Source of the DNA: Carettochelys insculpta | Lineage: Eukaryota > Chordata > Testudines > Carettochelyidae | DNA: 64,000 nt | Direction of reading: 5' to 3' | Assembly (NCBI RefSeq): GCF_033958435.1 | Contig: NC_134152.1 | Span: forward strand, 16,230,001-16,294,000 | Part shown: piece by piece, positions 60,901 to 62,323 of the stretch | Numbering within the stretch: the first letter of the stretch is position 1 | How the letters are laid out: the number at the start of each line of letters is the position of its first letter | The notes under the pieces: generated by a model | What the model saw: only the letters and a program-made list of their open reading frames with translations | Database searches by the model: none | Told to the model about the DNA's origin: nothing | Program-made: the position numbers and the translations under genes

Positions 60901-62034
60901 CAAAAGTATGACACAAAGAACTAGTATGATTCATGAATCTAAAAGCAGATCTTGTTAGTAAAAATTTATACATTATAAGAGCACACTTATAGTTAAAGAC
61001 AAGCTGGCATTTCCATCACAAACCCCAATATTCAGAATGCAATGTCTTGGTTGTTTCCCAGTATACTGGGCAGAAACTTGATATGATTTTAGCCCTACTG
61101 ACAGTTTTCCCAGAACAAGTATGAATAAAATCCATTAAGCTACTGTTTTTTTTTCCAAATGTGGCACTTCAAAGCAAATTATTTGGAACATGTCTTGACA
61201 AATGTTAACTATAAAATGCTTAATTTTAAAATGTAATTTTGAAGGTTCTTAGATTTTTGTTGTGTGCTAATTTTAATGACAAAATGCAGATGGCTGGTCT
61301 ATATAAAGAATCCTGATCAGTCCACGTTCTGAAAACTAAAAACAGCAGACTAAGTTCACCAAATGGAAAACTGTTAATTGATTTTAGTTTTAATAATGCT
61401 GTTTGTACATATGACTGGGACTTCAATATTAAAACATGTTAATGCACTCCCATTCAAAAACTGATTTTATTATTTCTGAGTATTAAATTTACCCAAACAG
61501 CAAGGCAAGAAAATGCGTAAATCCACTATAATTAATGGTTAACCTGATGGCCAAAGCATCCCTTAAAATTGTAAGATTGTTTCAGTGATTCCTGGAGAGA
61601 CTGCAACAATTTATATTGTATGCACATTCCTCTGGAGATAAATAAAACAGAAATTAACATTATATGATACAACACAATTTTTATTTAGAGAAAACTCTGG
61701 CTATAGAGGTATTCTTCTCACAGCTGAAAAGACAGTAGTGGCCTATGTCTTTTGCTGCCCAATGGGCTAAGAATGAAGATCCGTCCCCACTAGCTCAAGT
61801 CTCCATGAAGCTCCCGATTGCCAACTGTTTACACTACAGAAAGCCATGCATAACAGCCCTGCAGCGTAATAAGTACCTCATAGCAAAGCCTGATTCAACT
61901 ATATAGCCCAAACGACAATAAACCCATAGCCTGAAAAATGGGATATACAGCTTCCTACCTTCCAGAATATGCATTCTGACCAATTCTGATCGATCTGGTC
62001 TGCTGCGAATCTTGTGCTTCAGAAAATTTTCAGT
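446..62034 (-). CDS. MRTFB: MRTFB (MKL2), 12 coding exons, 5' end outside window
   Basis: Myocardin-related transcription factor B is an actin-regulated coactivator. G-actin binding to its RPEL motifs keeps it cytoplasmic; when released it enters the nucleus and activates serum response factor targets. The twelve exons listed separately give 1007 residues plus a stop. In order they encode two RPEL motifs (about residues 5-75 of this partial protein), an acidic/Ser-rich linker, a basic region, a Q-rich stretch, SAP (about 324-355), a leucine zipper (about 500-545) and the C-terminal transactivation domain. Segment order and many motifs match MRTFB rather than MRTFA or MYOCD, for example the ending [20 protein letters not shown]. 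Intron phases agree at every junction and the summed length divides by three. About 80 N-terminal residues, including the first RPEL and the promoter, lie beyond 64000. No transposon interrupts an exon. Confidence 0.93.
1115..1450. mobile_element. hAT-type non-autonomous DNA transposon with 8-bp TSD
   Basis: The ends are imperfect terminal inverted repeats: CAGCAGTTCTCAAACT on the left and the complement of AGTTTGAGAAATGCTC on the right, 14 of 16 matching. Flanks TCTTATAG (1107-1114) and TCTTATTG (1451-1458) are an 8-bp target duplication with one mismatch, as expected for hAT. There is no coding capacity. Confidence 0.85.
1451..2663. other. Intron, nothing recognised
   Basis: AT-rich intronic sequence between the hAT element and the Penelope remnant. 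I see no exon, RNA gene or repeat boundary. Confidence 0.5.
2991..3350 (+). pseudogene. Penelope reverse transcriptase fragment
   Basis: Starts at the YIDDIFIIW catalytic box. It continues through frames with [16 protein letters not shown], then [21 protein letters not shown] sequence broken by indels, then [25 protein letters not shown] sequence. N-terminal RT motifs are missing, so it cannot be active. The call rests on the RT box plus the downstream GIY-YIG domain. Confidence 0.65.
3690..3970 (+). pseudogene. Penelope GIY-YIG endonuclease fragment
   Basis: The longest open part (3767-3967, 66 codons) reads [20 protein letters not shown], then [20 protein letters not shown] and [26 protein letters not shown] matches the YIG half of a GIY-YIG nuclease, where Tyr is replaced by His (MHIGQT). 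SVSEHFN..GHSVKDL is the conserved downstream block. In intact Penelope elements this nuclease nicks the insertion target. Confidence 0.7.
4311..5218. other. Intron, nothing recognised
   Basis: AT-rich intronic sequence with no supported exon or repeat boundaries. Confidence 0.5.
5219..5279 (-). CDS. MRTFB: MRTFB small exon: start of the activation domain
   Basis: 61 nt. Encodes [20 protein letters not shown] plus the first base of Glu. [12 protein letters not shown] is a hallmark of the family. Acceptor tctctgttacag; donor GGAG|GTAAGG at 5218. The phase-1 junction joins to AG of the last exon to make Glu. Confidence 0.94.
5610..6410. mobile_element. Probable hAT-type MITE (GGGTGGGTAAT family)
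   Basis: The left edge gggcaagggtgggtaataatttttgatggaggccacatg resembles the hAT end CAGGGGTGGGCAA...GGGCCACAT. The interior is G-rich and non-coding. Several proline-rich open frames on its minus strand are composition artefacts. The right edge is not clear. Confidence 0.5.
6411..7277. other. Intron, nothing recognised
   Basis: AT-rich intronic DNA up to the 7278-7415 exon. No repeat edges seen. Confidence 0.45.
7278..7415 (-). CDS. MRTFB: MRTFB exon: [11 protein letters not shown] segment
   Basis: 138 nt, phase 0. Encodes [20 protein letters not shown], then [20 protein letters not shown] and [21 protein letters not shown] is strongly conserved in MRTF proteins and contains a PPxY-type motif. 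Acceptor tttcacacag; donor GAG|GTAGGC at 7277. Confidence 0.93.
7540..7735. mobile_element. Half of a foldback MITE
   Basis: Contains ctaatgaggtgctgacatgcatattcagcgcctcattagcatgccg, ggtccttttcgaaaggacccc and a taagacgtagcc end. These are the internal landmarks of the foldback elements at 16211 and 22058. Only one arm is present. Confidence 0.55.
7836..7985 (-). CDS. MRTFB: MRTFB exon: linker with PFINKASN
   Basis: 150 nt, phase 0. Encodes [20 protein letters not shown], then [20 protein letters not shown] and [20 protein letters not shown] and VQNGP are shared with MRTFB. Acceptor ttaattctttacag; donor AAG|GTAAGA at 7835. Confidence 0.9.
7986..9090. other. Intron, nothing recognised
   Basis: No exon or repeat edge. 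A short direct duplication, aaatcctagtgcatatctat, occurs twice in succession near 8521-8565. Confidence 0.45.
9090..9420 (-). repeat. Unclassified interspersed repeat, possibly tRNA-related
   Basis: Read on the minus strand it contains ccctagtgggtaaggcactcactttagag, which resembles a tRNA-derived head of the kind common in turtle genomes. Recognition is from memory and the edges are uncertain. Confidence 0.35.
9558..9713 (-). CDS. MRTFB: MRTFB exon: variable Gln/Ala-rich linker
   Basis: 156 nt, phase 0. Encodes [20 protein letters not shown], then [20 protein letters not shown] and [12 protein letters not shown]. Sequence conservation is low, as expected for this linker, but AQSQAG at the start and GQAQQ-RK at the end align with the family. 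Acceptor catttgcctttag; donor AAAG|GTTTGT at 9557, a weaker donor. Confidence 0.85.
10040..10160. repeat. DIRS internal complementary region
   Basis: Segment gtggagcaccc-ataggg-acacatctcgaagaacc up to gttactacacaggtgagtaac is the reverse complement of the left end (9789-9845). The adjoining ttcttcttcgagtggtccccatgggtgctccacagtaggtg is the reverse complement of the right end (15600-15644). This region templates completion of both termini during DIRS replication. Confidence 0.85.
10203..11087 (-). pseudogene. DIRS tyrosine recombinase, one stop before the catalytic Tyr
   Basis: Integrase of the element. Starts [20 protein letters not shown]. Box I lies around [13 protein letters not shown], and box II contains AHSTR (HxxR). 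After AAMWSS there is a TAG at 10296-10298, then the frame resumes [20 protein letters not shown] and ends in TAA at 10205-10203. The Tyr in KHYTMHR is the expected nucleophile; a second copy at 37.8 kb reads [15 protein letters not shown] at this place. The stop is most simply a CAG-to-TAG change, so the open part lacks its nucleophile. Confidence 0.87.
11194..13031 (-). pseudogene. DIRS RT and RNase H, frameshifted
   Basis: RT blocks: [49 protein letters not shown] and the catalytic FPYLDD box. RNase H blocks: [42 protein letters not shown] and [15 protein letters not shown] downstream block ([15 protein letters not shown] ... [19 protein letters not shown]) is the extra domain usual after RNase H in DIRS elements. 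The frame changes near 12650 and near 12350, and an in-frame TGA at 12090-12088 replaces what is probably CGA (Arg). The three lesions make this copy non-functional, but the rest reads cleanly, so it is a recent loss. Confidence 0.88.
12718..15138 (-). CDS. DIRS ORF1, gag-like (806 codons open)
   Basis: Presumed nucleic-acid-binding structural protein of the DIRS element. The start ATG at 15138 gives [21 protein letters not shown] Cys motif CIRC followed by CSHC (residues about 14-35) could bind zinc. A low-complexity Thr/Ala/Pro section (about 150-210) is encoded by GGTGCC-type repeats seen on the plus strand. A Ser/Arg-rich section (about 220-360) follows. The C-terminal third is globular-looking and rich in hydrophobic residues. 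The frame is open to the end and overlaps the RT frame by about 310 bases, common in this family. Identification rests on position and composition, not on a diagnostic motif. Confidence 0.75.
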   Translation of the reverse strand: MPEAMPASDGHSRCIRCLRETHVPQKCSHCSKLTNRATKDREMRLKMLLVDKALQPASSKATHAEGSSGPHKRKAASLTSSAQKKRRASPTRSLPLTVGSGTSVAKGPRMLASSTGKAAVHATTQGPAVTGETAPRAVRALISSAPATAALIETSPEAPRMTAPKTTAPGSTAPATMAPASTAPATTARTTTAPGAVEISMTPAPVPSSPIGPPERVKAKTKTRHRSPSPEAIVLPLSPRSPPEIRRAATPSACHRRPSPFLRSPSQGSARFSPASSRDPYESSHRGSPRTSVSSQRSRHSRHHPYILGSWSRSPSLGPCPCCYDRHHYAGRHHRRSTSHYGSPSTTPQRHSVLLPPGGTPRVPQSEAGSKDIEPHLEIPQRQSHQYGQDPEELEERYHSDASSSSPDEAVVPGDISPPDDLKQFQELFKRVAQSQDIQVAEVQEKHHRLLKNLRPPSSSKIAIPLDDAIMEAATNIWQTPASAPPTNKRADKKYFVPAKGMEFLFSHPQPNSLVVESSQHRSKSSQYKSGGLDKDIKKLDLLGRKAYCSSTLLLRMANYAAHLSNHNFNSYSKLTALMDFLPEEKKPILKAIVQEGYAASRAGVQIALDVADTVTRAVATAVVMRRKSWLHTSGIPKELQVKIADLPFNKIKLFAELSDSVLHSSKDSRTTLRTLPISVHVPSLTQAILPTMEKHHVGQVGIGDRKHGIHDPLPVFTSTKSSHRTRAQRPLSPTGIKAGGGPPPIHRGGGESTGTISRQRVLLQLFPDGEGDRRVETHFESTRTEPVPTQTALQNDYDGFNNHGT
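15645..16210. other. Intron, nothing recognised
   Basis: AT-rich intronic sequence between the DIRS right end and the foldback MITE. Confidence 0.5.
16211..16632. mobile_element. Foldback MITE, PIF/Harbinger-like
   Basis: The two halves are inverted copies: ggctgtggccacactagccc on the left and gggctagtggggccacggct on the right, with aatgaggcacttcc / tgctaatgaggtg motifs mirrored around 16420. No coding capacity. Confidence 0.7.
16633..17465. other. Intron, nothing recognised
   Basis: No exon or transposon edge identified up to the donor at 17465. Confidence 0.45.
17466..18479 (-). CDS. MRTFB: MRTFB large exon: SAP domain and leucine zipper
   Basis: 1014 nt, 338 codons, phase 0 at both ends. 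The SAP domain starts at once ([20 protein letters not shown] then [10 protein letters not shown]). It is followed by a Ser/Thr-rich segment with [20 protein letters not shown] and [20 protein letters not shown] long coiled coil/leucine zipper follows ([20 protein letters not shown], then [20 protein letters not shown]), used for homo- and heterodimerisation. The exon then carries [24 protein letters not shown] and [19 protein letters not shown]. Acceptor ttttctccccag before 18479; donor CAG|GTATGT at 17465. The first codon is GTG (Val), an internal codon, not a start. Confidence 0.96.
18653..19647. mobile_element. hAT-type element with 8-bp TSD and GC-rich core
   Basis: The ends CAGTGGTTCCCAAACTTCG and AGTTTGGGAAACCATG are near-perfect inverted repeats. 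Flanks ATCTATAT (18645-18652) and ATCTACAT (19648-19655) form an 8-bp duplication with one mismatch. The core 18840-19420 is very GC-rich, with repeated CCAGCC/GCTGCC motifs on both strands. Open frames there (up to 217 codons) have no domain and reflect composition. Confidence 0.85.
19722..20410. repeat. MITE-like GC-rich repeat, related to 59203-59611
   Basis: Begins ggttgtatctcctaaaactggtatac and ends near tctggcaaattctcttgttcgggatcggtc. Both borders resemble those of the repeat at 59203-59611 (ccaggaccagagag, tctggcaaattatcttgtttgagacc). The interior is a run of imperfect tcctggcagccct-type units. Open frames are compositional. Confidence 0.5.
20430..20960. other. Intron, nothing recognised
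   Basis: AT-rich intronic sequence with no feature that I can name. Confidence 0.5.
20965..23665 (-). mobile_element. Old, shrunken DIRS copy with a nested MITE
   Basis: The ends are diverged inverted repeats: gttctttgaggtgttgtccacatgattttactcttgg on the left and the complement of tatgcatataccacaagaatggaatcc on the right. The inside resembles the recombinase region of the intact copy (gccaccagaaaggcaatattcattgg). RT and gag are mostly missing. The MITE at 22058-22494 interrupts it. No usable frame remains. Confidence 0.6.
22058..22494. mobile_element. Foldback MITE nested in the old DIRS copy
   Basis: A 437-bp hairpin element. The left arm begins ggctgtgttcatactgcc and the right arm ends gtgctagtgtagacacagcc. 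Mirrored internal blocks include gctaatgagacactt / aatgtctcattagc, and the centre is ccccttattc ... gaataagggg. Same family as 16211-16632. Confidence 0.8.
23757..23850 (+). mobile_element. CR1 LINE 3' fragment
   Basis: Reads ggttaagcactggcataaattgcccagggaggttgtggaatgtc then ttggacatttttaagagcag. It encodes the CR1 end motif ([19 protein letters not shown]) seen in full at 31676 and 49144. Confidence 0.7.
24021..24345. mobile_element. MITE with acaggttgaacc termini
   Basis: The left end tacaggttgaacctctctagtctgg and the right end gccagatgagaggggttcagcctgta are inverted repeats with a few mismatches. Non-coding interior. Confidence 0.65.
24346..24791. other. Intron, nothing recognised
   Basis: AT-rich sequence up to the exon at 24792. 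Confidence 0.5.
24792..24945 (-). CDS. MRTFB: MRTFB exon: linker before SAP
   Basis: 154 nt. Encodes (K)[18 protein letters not shown] on to [20 protein letters not shown] and LDDLK. The ending [14 protein letters not shown] is the conserved lead-in to the SAP domain. Acceptor tttactggcag before 24945; donor AAG|GTAAAA at 24791, phase 0. Confidence 0.92.
25082..25517. mobile_element. Foldback MITE, PIF/Harbinger-like, TTA duplication
   Basis: Arms ggctgtgtctacactaccaccttcc and ggaaggtggtagtgtagacaagccc are inverted. The interior mirrors ttactaatgaagtgctgctgtgcatagg with cctatgcatggcagcacttc-type sequence. TTA lies immediately outside both ends (25079-25081, 25518-25520), the PIF/Harbinger target signature. 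Confidence 0.85.
25518..25790. other. Intron, nothing recognised
   Basis: AT-rich sequence between two mobile elements. Confidence 0.45.
25795..26037. repeat. Penelope terminal-repeat hairpin
   Basis: Two copies of the Penelope terminal sequence face each other. Left: gcagtcaagtagcacttt ... ggtgagctttcgtggga. Right: tcccacgaaagctcacc ... aaagtgctacttgactgc. No RT or nuclease lies between. Each arm contains a hammerhead-like core: 25946-25972 on plus, and 25917-25891 on minus with one stem mismatch. Confidence 0.8.
26192..27411. mobile_element. Probable hAT-type MITE, G-rich interior
   Basis: The left end cggggtggggacccttttttgggctgaggccactg and the right end gtttcccacccctg fit the CAGGGGTGGG hAT terminus. 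The interior is G-rich with imperfect gggtgcaggagtgg units. Long open frames on both strands (up to 270 codons) show no domain. Target duplication is not convincing. Confidence 0.6.
27690..27895. repeat. DIRS terminal hairpin without internal genes
   Basis: The left arm gtgttctttgagatgtgttgttcatg ... cacatgcccagttgccggaagtc is mirrored by gacttctggcaactggacatgcgcgtgcatg ... gagaagaacacc. This resembles the two inverted ends of a DIRS element joined directly, as a deletion derivative would be. Confidence 0.65.
28030..28440 (-). mobile_element. CR1 LINE 3' end
   Basis: On the minus strand it encodes [20 protein letters not shown], then [18 protein letters not shown] and [20 protein letters not shown]. 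This is the CR1 ORF2 C-terminus, followed by the 3' tail gttctagtgttcagtgattctgtgaa. 5'-truncated, as usual. Confidence 0.85.
28440..29150. other. Unassigned stretch with an AGAAT microsatellite
   Basis: Contains a short (AGAAT)n run at 28951-28975 passing into (AAAG)n to about 28985. The rest includes cagcagcaa-type low-complexity sequence. I cannot assign it. Confidence 0.5.
29350..29750 (-). pseudogene. CR1 ORF2 endonuclease fragment
   Basis: The minus-strand frame at 29549-29154 reads [20 protein letters not shown], then [20 protein letters not shown]. The SDHEIV catalytic block of the APE-type endonuclease is intact. Upstream, in another frame, [10 protein letters not shown] corresponds to the GDFNYPDI block with Gly changed. 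The N-terminal part (ITEPWDK block) lies further upstream near 29950. Confidence 0.7.
30314..31275 (-). pseudogene. CR1 ORF1: Cys-rich plus esterase remnants
   Basis: CR1 ORF1 proteins carry a PHD-like zinc region and a GDSL esterase domain. The first frame (31275-30784) has C-S-C-S-H, then C-R-D-C ... C-G-R-C pairs and a coiled segment [20 protein letters not shown]. In another frame, [13 protein letters not shown] corresponds to the GDSL box, with Gly-Asp replaced by Glu-His. A third frame has [11 protein letters not shown], the GxND block, and [15 protein letters not shown]. Frameshifts and the altered nucleophile block mean it is dead. Confidence 0.7.
31585..33085 (-). mobile_element. CR1 LINE, 5'-truncated, RT largely open
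   Basis: Minus-strand copy that begins within ORF2 at about 33085 and ends at the tail tctatgattctatgattt near 31585. It contains a 464-codon open frame for the RT and C-terminal domain, so it is one of the younger copies in the window. Confidence 0.92.
31676..33070 (-). CDS. CR1 ORF2 fragment: reverse transcriptase, 464 codons open
   Basis: Partial ORF2 of a non-LTR retrotransposon. Blocks in order: [96 protein letters not shown], the catalytic FADDTKLGG box and [16 protein letters not shown] and [18 protein letters not shown]-terminal blocks. The first Met is internal to the full ORF2; the endonuclease is missing because of 5' truncation. No in-frame stop occurs. It is unlikely to make an active protein alone. 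Confidence 0.9.
   Translation of the reverse strand: MSEVAIIFGKSWETGEIPEDWKRANIVPIYKKGNKNNPGNYRPVSLTSVQGKIMEQVIKEIICKHLEGGKVLGNSQHGCVKNRSCQTNLIAFFDRITSLVDKGEAVDVVYLDFSKAFDIVSYNILINKLCKYNLDGATVRWVNNWLDNRTQRVVINGFQSGWKSATSGVPQGSVLGPVLFNIFTNDLDIDIESTLIKFADDTKLGGVATSLEDRVIIQKDLNKLEKWAEVNRMKFNKDKCKVLHLGRNNQGHTYRMGKDCLGMSTAERDLGVIVDHKLNMSQQCDAVAKKANMILGCINRCVVNKTREVILLLYSALVRPQLEYCVQFWAPQFRKDVEKLERVQRRATRMIKGLENTTYEERLKELGLFSLEKRRLRGDMIAVFRYLKGCHKAEGGNLFFLASEDRTRGNGLKLQQGRFRLDIRKKFLTVKVIKHWNELPREVVESPSLEIFKKRLDRWLSGMV
33160..33853. mobile_element. Foldback MITE with TTCGAAGTAG termini (copy 1)
   Basis: 694 bp. The left end ggccgcgtctacacgtgcacgctacttcgaagtagc is mirrored by gctatttcgatgtagcgtgcacgtgtagacgtagcc. 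Sub-terminal ttcgaa/atcgaa motifs recur. Flanking trinucleotides are GTT and ATT. Its sister is at 50149-50858. The minus-strand open frame (121 codons) is shared in part with the sister. Confidence 0.85.
33854..34300. other. Intron, nothing recognised
   Basis: Unassigned intronic sequence including a short A-rich run at 34141-34160. Confidence 0.4.
34395..34880 (+). pseudogene. CR1 ORF1 esterase remnant with all blocks
   Basis: In frames broken by indels it keeps a [12 protein letters not shown]-type block. It also has [20 protein letters not shown], where GGTND is the family's GxND block, and [16 protein letters not shown]. The terminal gaagagatgggatctacccaacaaagaga region encodes RDGIYPTKR, where the family has DG-x-H-L-T. 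The His is replaced, so even the repaired frame would lack a catalytic residue. Confidence 0.65.
35620..35815 (+). mobile_element. tRNA-derived SINE with CR1-like tail
   Basis: The head gggagggatagctcagtggtttgcacattggcc is tRNA-like. TAGCTCAGTGG (35628-35638) fits a Pol III A box and GAGCTCAATCC (35671-35681) a B box. The 3' part ggacttgatgaccattcacagtcccttacagctctatgag resembles the CR1 3' end at 49.65 kb (ggactcgatggctttctttaggtctcttccagctct). That is the structure of cryptodiran turtle Pol III SINEs mobilised by CR1. Confidence 0.85.
36690..37430. repeat. Unassigned; possibly DIRS gag-derived
   Basis: Contains repeated ggcacca/ggcactga units, which on the other strand resemble the GGTGCC-rich part of the DIRS ORF1 near 14.6 kb. 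It lies just left of another DIRS copy. The link is suggestive only. Confidence 0.3.
37763..38458 (-). pseudogene. DIRS tyrosine recombinase fragment (second copy)
   Basis: Frame open for 231 codons from [20 protein letters not shown]. The box I region [20 protein letters not shown] is well preserved, including TRRVGEL. The box II region reads [12 protein letters not shown] where the intact copy reads [12 protein letters not shown]; the HxxR has become YSTQ. The catalytic Tyr context FVRHYALS is retained. The N-terminal part is lost. A dead but informative relative of the 10.2-11.1 kb gene. Confidence 0.8.
38702..39240 (-). pseudogene. DIRS RNase H/post-RNase H domain remnant
   Basis: In changing frames it shows [18 protein letters not shown] and PSLHVSS-type sequence equivalent to [18 protein letters not shown]. 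It also has [20 protein letters not shown] then FILIAPVW, equivalent to [20 protein letters not shown] then MILIVPTW of the intact copy. Several frameshifts. Confidence 0.65.
39640..40865 (-). mobile_element. DIRS fragment (third copy), recombinase region and terminus
   Basis: Degenerate recombinase-like sequence (ggccaccaaaaaggccacc, and tctgaggtgaaggtac around 40090) and a DIRS-like end at 40800-40855 (cctacattggaatggacatgtgcacgcacttggagaagaac), which matches the arm of the 27.7 kb hairpin. No frame survives. Confidence 0.5.
40866..41283. other. Intron, nothing recognised
   Basis: AT-rich intronic sequence. Confidence 0.45.
41284..41536. repeat. Penelope terminal-repeat hairpin, second subfamily
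   Basis: Inverted arms meet near 41450. Left: cctatagcaccttaaagactaacaattttatttattagataatgagcttctgtgggtaagacccacttcaacag. Right: ctaatgaagtgggtctgacccacaaaagatcattacctaataaataaaattgttagtctttatggtgctacagg. The left head ggggtagctgtgttagtctgtag fits the family. The hammerhead-like core has base changes in both arms. Confidence 0.75.
41537..42216. other. Intron, nothing recognised
   Basis: AT-rich intronic sequence before the exon at 42217. Confidence 0.45.
42217..42464 (-). CDS. MRTFB: MRTFB exon: basic SRF-binding/NLS region and Q-rich domain
   Basis: 248 nt. Encodes [20 protein letters not shown], then [40 protein letters not shown] and [10 protein letters not shown] up to LPAPLK. The basic cluster [21 protein letters not shown] is the family's nuclear-import and SRF-contact region. 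The Q-rich stretch follows directly. Acceptor ccctaaacag before 42464; donor AA|GTATGT at 42216. Ends in phase 2 and joins A of the next exon to give Lys. Confidence 0.94.
42840..42983 (-). CDS. MRTFB: MRTFB exon: Pro/Thr-rich linker
   Basis: 144 nt, phase 0 at both ends. Encodes [20 protein letters not shown] and on to [11 protein letters not shown]. The anchors PEFLKP and AKPGP-LVK are shared with the family. The acceptor is ttttttag before 42983. The donor is AAA|GTAGGT at 42839. A possible earlier GTAAAA donor would delete Val-Lys and was not chosen because the family reads LVK|QSH. The next exon follows after only 375 bp. Confidence 0.88.
43085..43480 (-). mobile_element. Ancient CR1-like LINE 3' fragment
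   Basis: Plus-strand text such as gatcctgg...agaggccatctagtc, tctctagtgatgggg and gaaagattttcctgatacttaacctaaattttcatcctcttagtttcatcacattcc follows the order of CR1 3' ends on the minus strand, much diverged. Confidence 0.6.
43481..45580. other. Unassigned intronic stretch
   Basis: About 2.1 kb with moderate GC and scattered short open frames (up to 100 codons at 43525-43827). I see no domain, repeat edges or splice structure that would support a gene. Confidence 0.4.
45941..46740 (+). pseudogene. CR1 ORF1: zinc motif, coiled coil, deleted esterase
   Basis: Starts [24 protein letters not shown] and CTMC form a PHD-like Cys pair set, followed by a coiled segment ([20 protein letters not shown]). 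After a frameshift near 46265 comes [19 protein letters not shown], an intact GDSL esterase box I. The chain jumps from DVTESL directly to a region encoding [15 protein letters not shown] (block V, Asp and His retained) and [11 protein letters not shown]. The central GxND block is missing. The copy at 34.3 kb still has that block, so this is a deletion here. Confidence 0.75.
46774..48003 (+). pseudogene. CR1 ORF2, endonuclease part
   Basis: APE-type endonuclease: [20 protein letters not shown] (catalytic Glu), [35 protein letters not shown] (Asp/Asn block) and [13 protein letters not shown] (Ser-Asp-His block) are all intact. The frame then passes through a linker with [20 protein letters not shown] and [14 protein letters not shown] before the stop. 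The frame shifts near 47960, where [20 protein letters not shown] continues in another frame. The nicking domain itself looks intact, the ORF does not. Confidence 0.85.
47948..49614 (+). pseudogene. CR1 ORF2, reverse transcriptase part
   Basis: RT blocks: [60 protein letters not shown] and [24 protein letters not shown] at 48652-48654 (probably from TGG) follows. Then [20 protein letters not shown] and the catalytic [10 protein letters not shown] deletion near 49080 removes the segment that reads [14 protein letters not shown] in the 32 kb copy. The C-terminus resumes ([35 protein letters not shown]). Confidence 0.87.
49701..50148. other. Intron, nothing recognised
   Basis: Unassigned sequence between the CR1 copy and a MITE. 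Confidence 0.45.
50149..50858. mobile_element. Foldback MITE with TTCGAAGTAG termini (copy 2), TCT duplication
   Basis: 710 bp. The left end ggctgcgtctacacgtgcacgctacttcgaagtagcgg is mirrored by ctatttcgaagttgggtgcacgtgtagacgtagcc. TCT flanks both sides (50146-50148, 50859-50861), a 3-bp duplication. Highly similar along its length to 33160-33853. Confidence 0.87.
50859..51307. other. Intron, nothing recognised
   Basis: AT-rich sequence. Confidence 0.45.
51820..52900 (+). pseudogene. Harbinger Myb/SANT-like accessory protein
   Basis: Helps the transposase bind transposon ends in this superfamily. [20 protein letters not shown] leads into a trihelix: [18 protein letters not shown], then [24 protein letters not shown] at 52047-52049 interrupts. 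In the +2 frame it continues ([29 protein letters not shown]). Further on, [19 protein letters not shown] and [18 protein letters not shown] encode a coiled-coil tail separated by in-frame TAGs. Dead through several stops. Confidence 0.72.
53692..54699 (-). pseudogene. Harbinger DDE transposase (HARBI1-like), intron and one stop
   Basis: Exon 1 (54699-54514, with related frame upstream reading [19 protein letters not shown]) carries [20 protein letters not shown], ending VEVILMQ. A 213-bp intron (54513-54301) has GTAAGC and CCAG ends. Exon 2 reads [20 protein letters not shown], then [20 protein letters not shown] (first Asp), [14 protein letters not shown] (second Asp), and after an in-frame TAG at 53943-53941 [34 protein letters not shown] (catalytic Glu) and [15 protein letters not shown]. 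Family sequence has Tyr at the TAG (AYPL..). All three DDE residues are retained. Confidence 0.85.
55509..56780. other. Intron, nothing recognised
   Basis: AT-rich intronic sequence without repeat edges I can name. Confidence 0.5.
56781..56965 (-). CDS. MRTFB: MRTFB exon: acidic/Ser-rich linker after RPEL
   Basis: 185 nt using the upstream acceptor. Encodes (A)[25 protein letters not shown] and on to TTSTTQ. The segment [11 protein letters not shown] followed by [14 protein letters not shown] is characteristic of MRTFB. Two acceptors lie in tandem (TAG at 56968-56966, CAG at 56965-56963). The first gives I-I-A-V-G, matching family length. The second would omit one residue (I-I-V-G) and keep frame. 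Donor CAG|GTACAA at 56780. Confidence 0.9.
57075..57590. mobile_element. hAT-type MITE (CAGTGGTGGACAACC family)
   Basis: The left end cagtggtggacaacctgtggccc and the right end ggttgcccatcaccgag are inverted repeats. The interior is GC-rich relative to the intron. Target duplication is not clear. Confidence 0.7.
57600..58068. other. Intron, nothing recognised
   Basis: AT-rich intronic sequence up to the GC donor at 58068. Confidence 0.45.
58069..58230 (-). CDS. MRTFB: MRTFB exon: third RPEL motif
   Basis: 162 nt. Encodes (E)[68 protein letters not shown] is an RPEL motif and [12 protein letters not shown] leads into it. The acceptor tctcttttag precedes 58230. No GT donor keeps the frame. The family sequence continues correctly only if the donor is the GC at 58068-58067 (AG|GCAAGT), a known minor donor class. 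The exon ends in phase 1. Confidence 0.9.
58231..58786. other. Intron, nothing recognised
   Basis: AT-rich sequence between the RPEL exon and the Penelope hairpin. Confidence 0.45.
58787..59155. repeat. Penelope hairpin, near-perfect arms
   Basis: Arms of about 160 bp meet near 58950: agcagtcaagtagcactttaaagactaac ... ccttgattactgttttc and their complements. Each arm holds ctgaagaagtgggtctgtcccacgaaa (plus 59033-59059; minus 58868-58842). The right flank gatagtatatagactagcatggctccctctctgttac is the family's usual outer end. Confidence 0.85.
59033..59059 (+). ncRNA. Hammerhead-ribozyme-like core
   Basis: CTGAAGA, then A, stem GTGGG, loop TCTGT, stem CCCAC, then GAAA. This is the CUGANGA / helix II / GAAA catalytic core arrangement. 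Helix III and the cleavage triplet would lie downstream and look short. Function not shown. Confidence 0.5.
59203..59611. repeat. MITE-like repeat with acaggt termini
   Basis: The left end acaggtcgcacctcttaaatccag and the right end ttatcttgtttgagacctgt are inverted. Related to 24021-24345 at the ends and to 19722-20410 inside. Confidence 0.6.
59612..61958. other. Intron, nothing recognised except weak repeat-like patches
   Basis: 59870-60490 is richer in GC, with tandem caggcagggtttgtt units near 60405-60430, and may be another old DNA transposon. The rest is AT-rich with no supported feature. Confidence 0.4.
61959..62034 (-). CDS. MRTFB: MRTFB exon: RPEL motif (second of the family's three)
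   Basis: Most 5' exon in the window, 76 nt. It encodes [13 protein letters not shown] then [27 protein letters not shown] is a canonical RPEL actin-binding motif. The acceptor is a T-rich tract ending in aaag at 62035 and the donor is GTAGGA at 61958. The exon ends in phase 1 and the G joins AA of the next exon to give Glu. Upstream, 62035-64000 shows no earlier exon that I could recognise. Confidence 0.92.
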
Positions 62035-62323
62035 CTTTAAACAAAAAACAAACAAACAAAAACAAAATCACACCAGTGCCAATTAACTACAGAACAAGGC
62101 AATTTGTTCATTCACACTCACTTTTGCAAGAATTAGATTTATGAATATATTGCTGCTTAGATCATATTCCTGTAGTTGAGCATCACTGTTTAAGGTTGTT
62201 GGAGAGATTTGTTTTTTGTACCTAAACTACTTCTCTGTAAATAAAGCCAGTAGAATTTTTGCCAAGCTGTTGTATTAATACTTAGGCTTTGACTTTGTGT
62301 GTGTGATTATTAAAATATTTATA

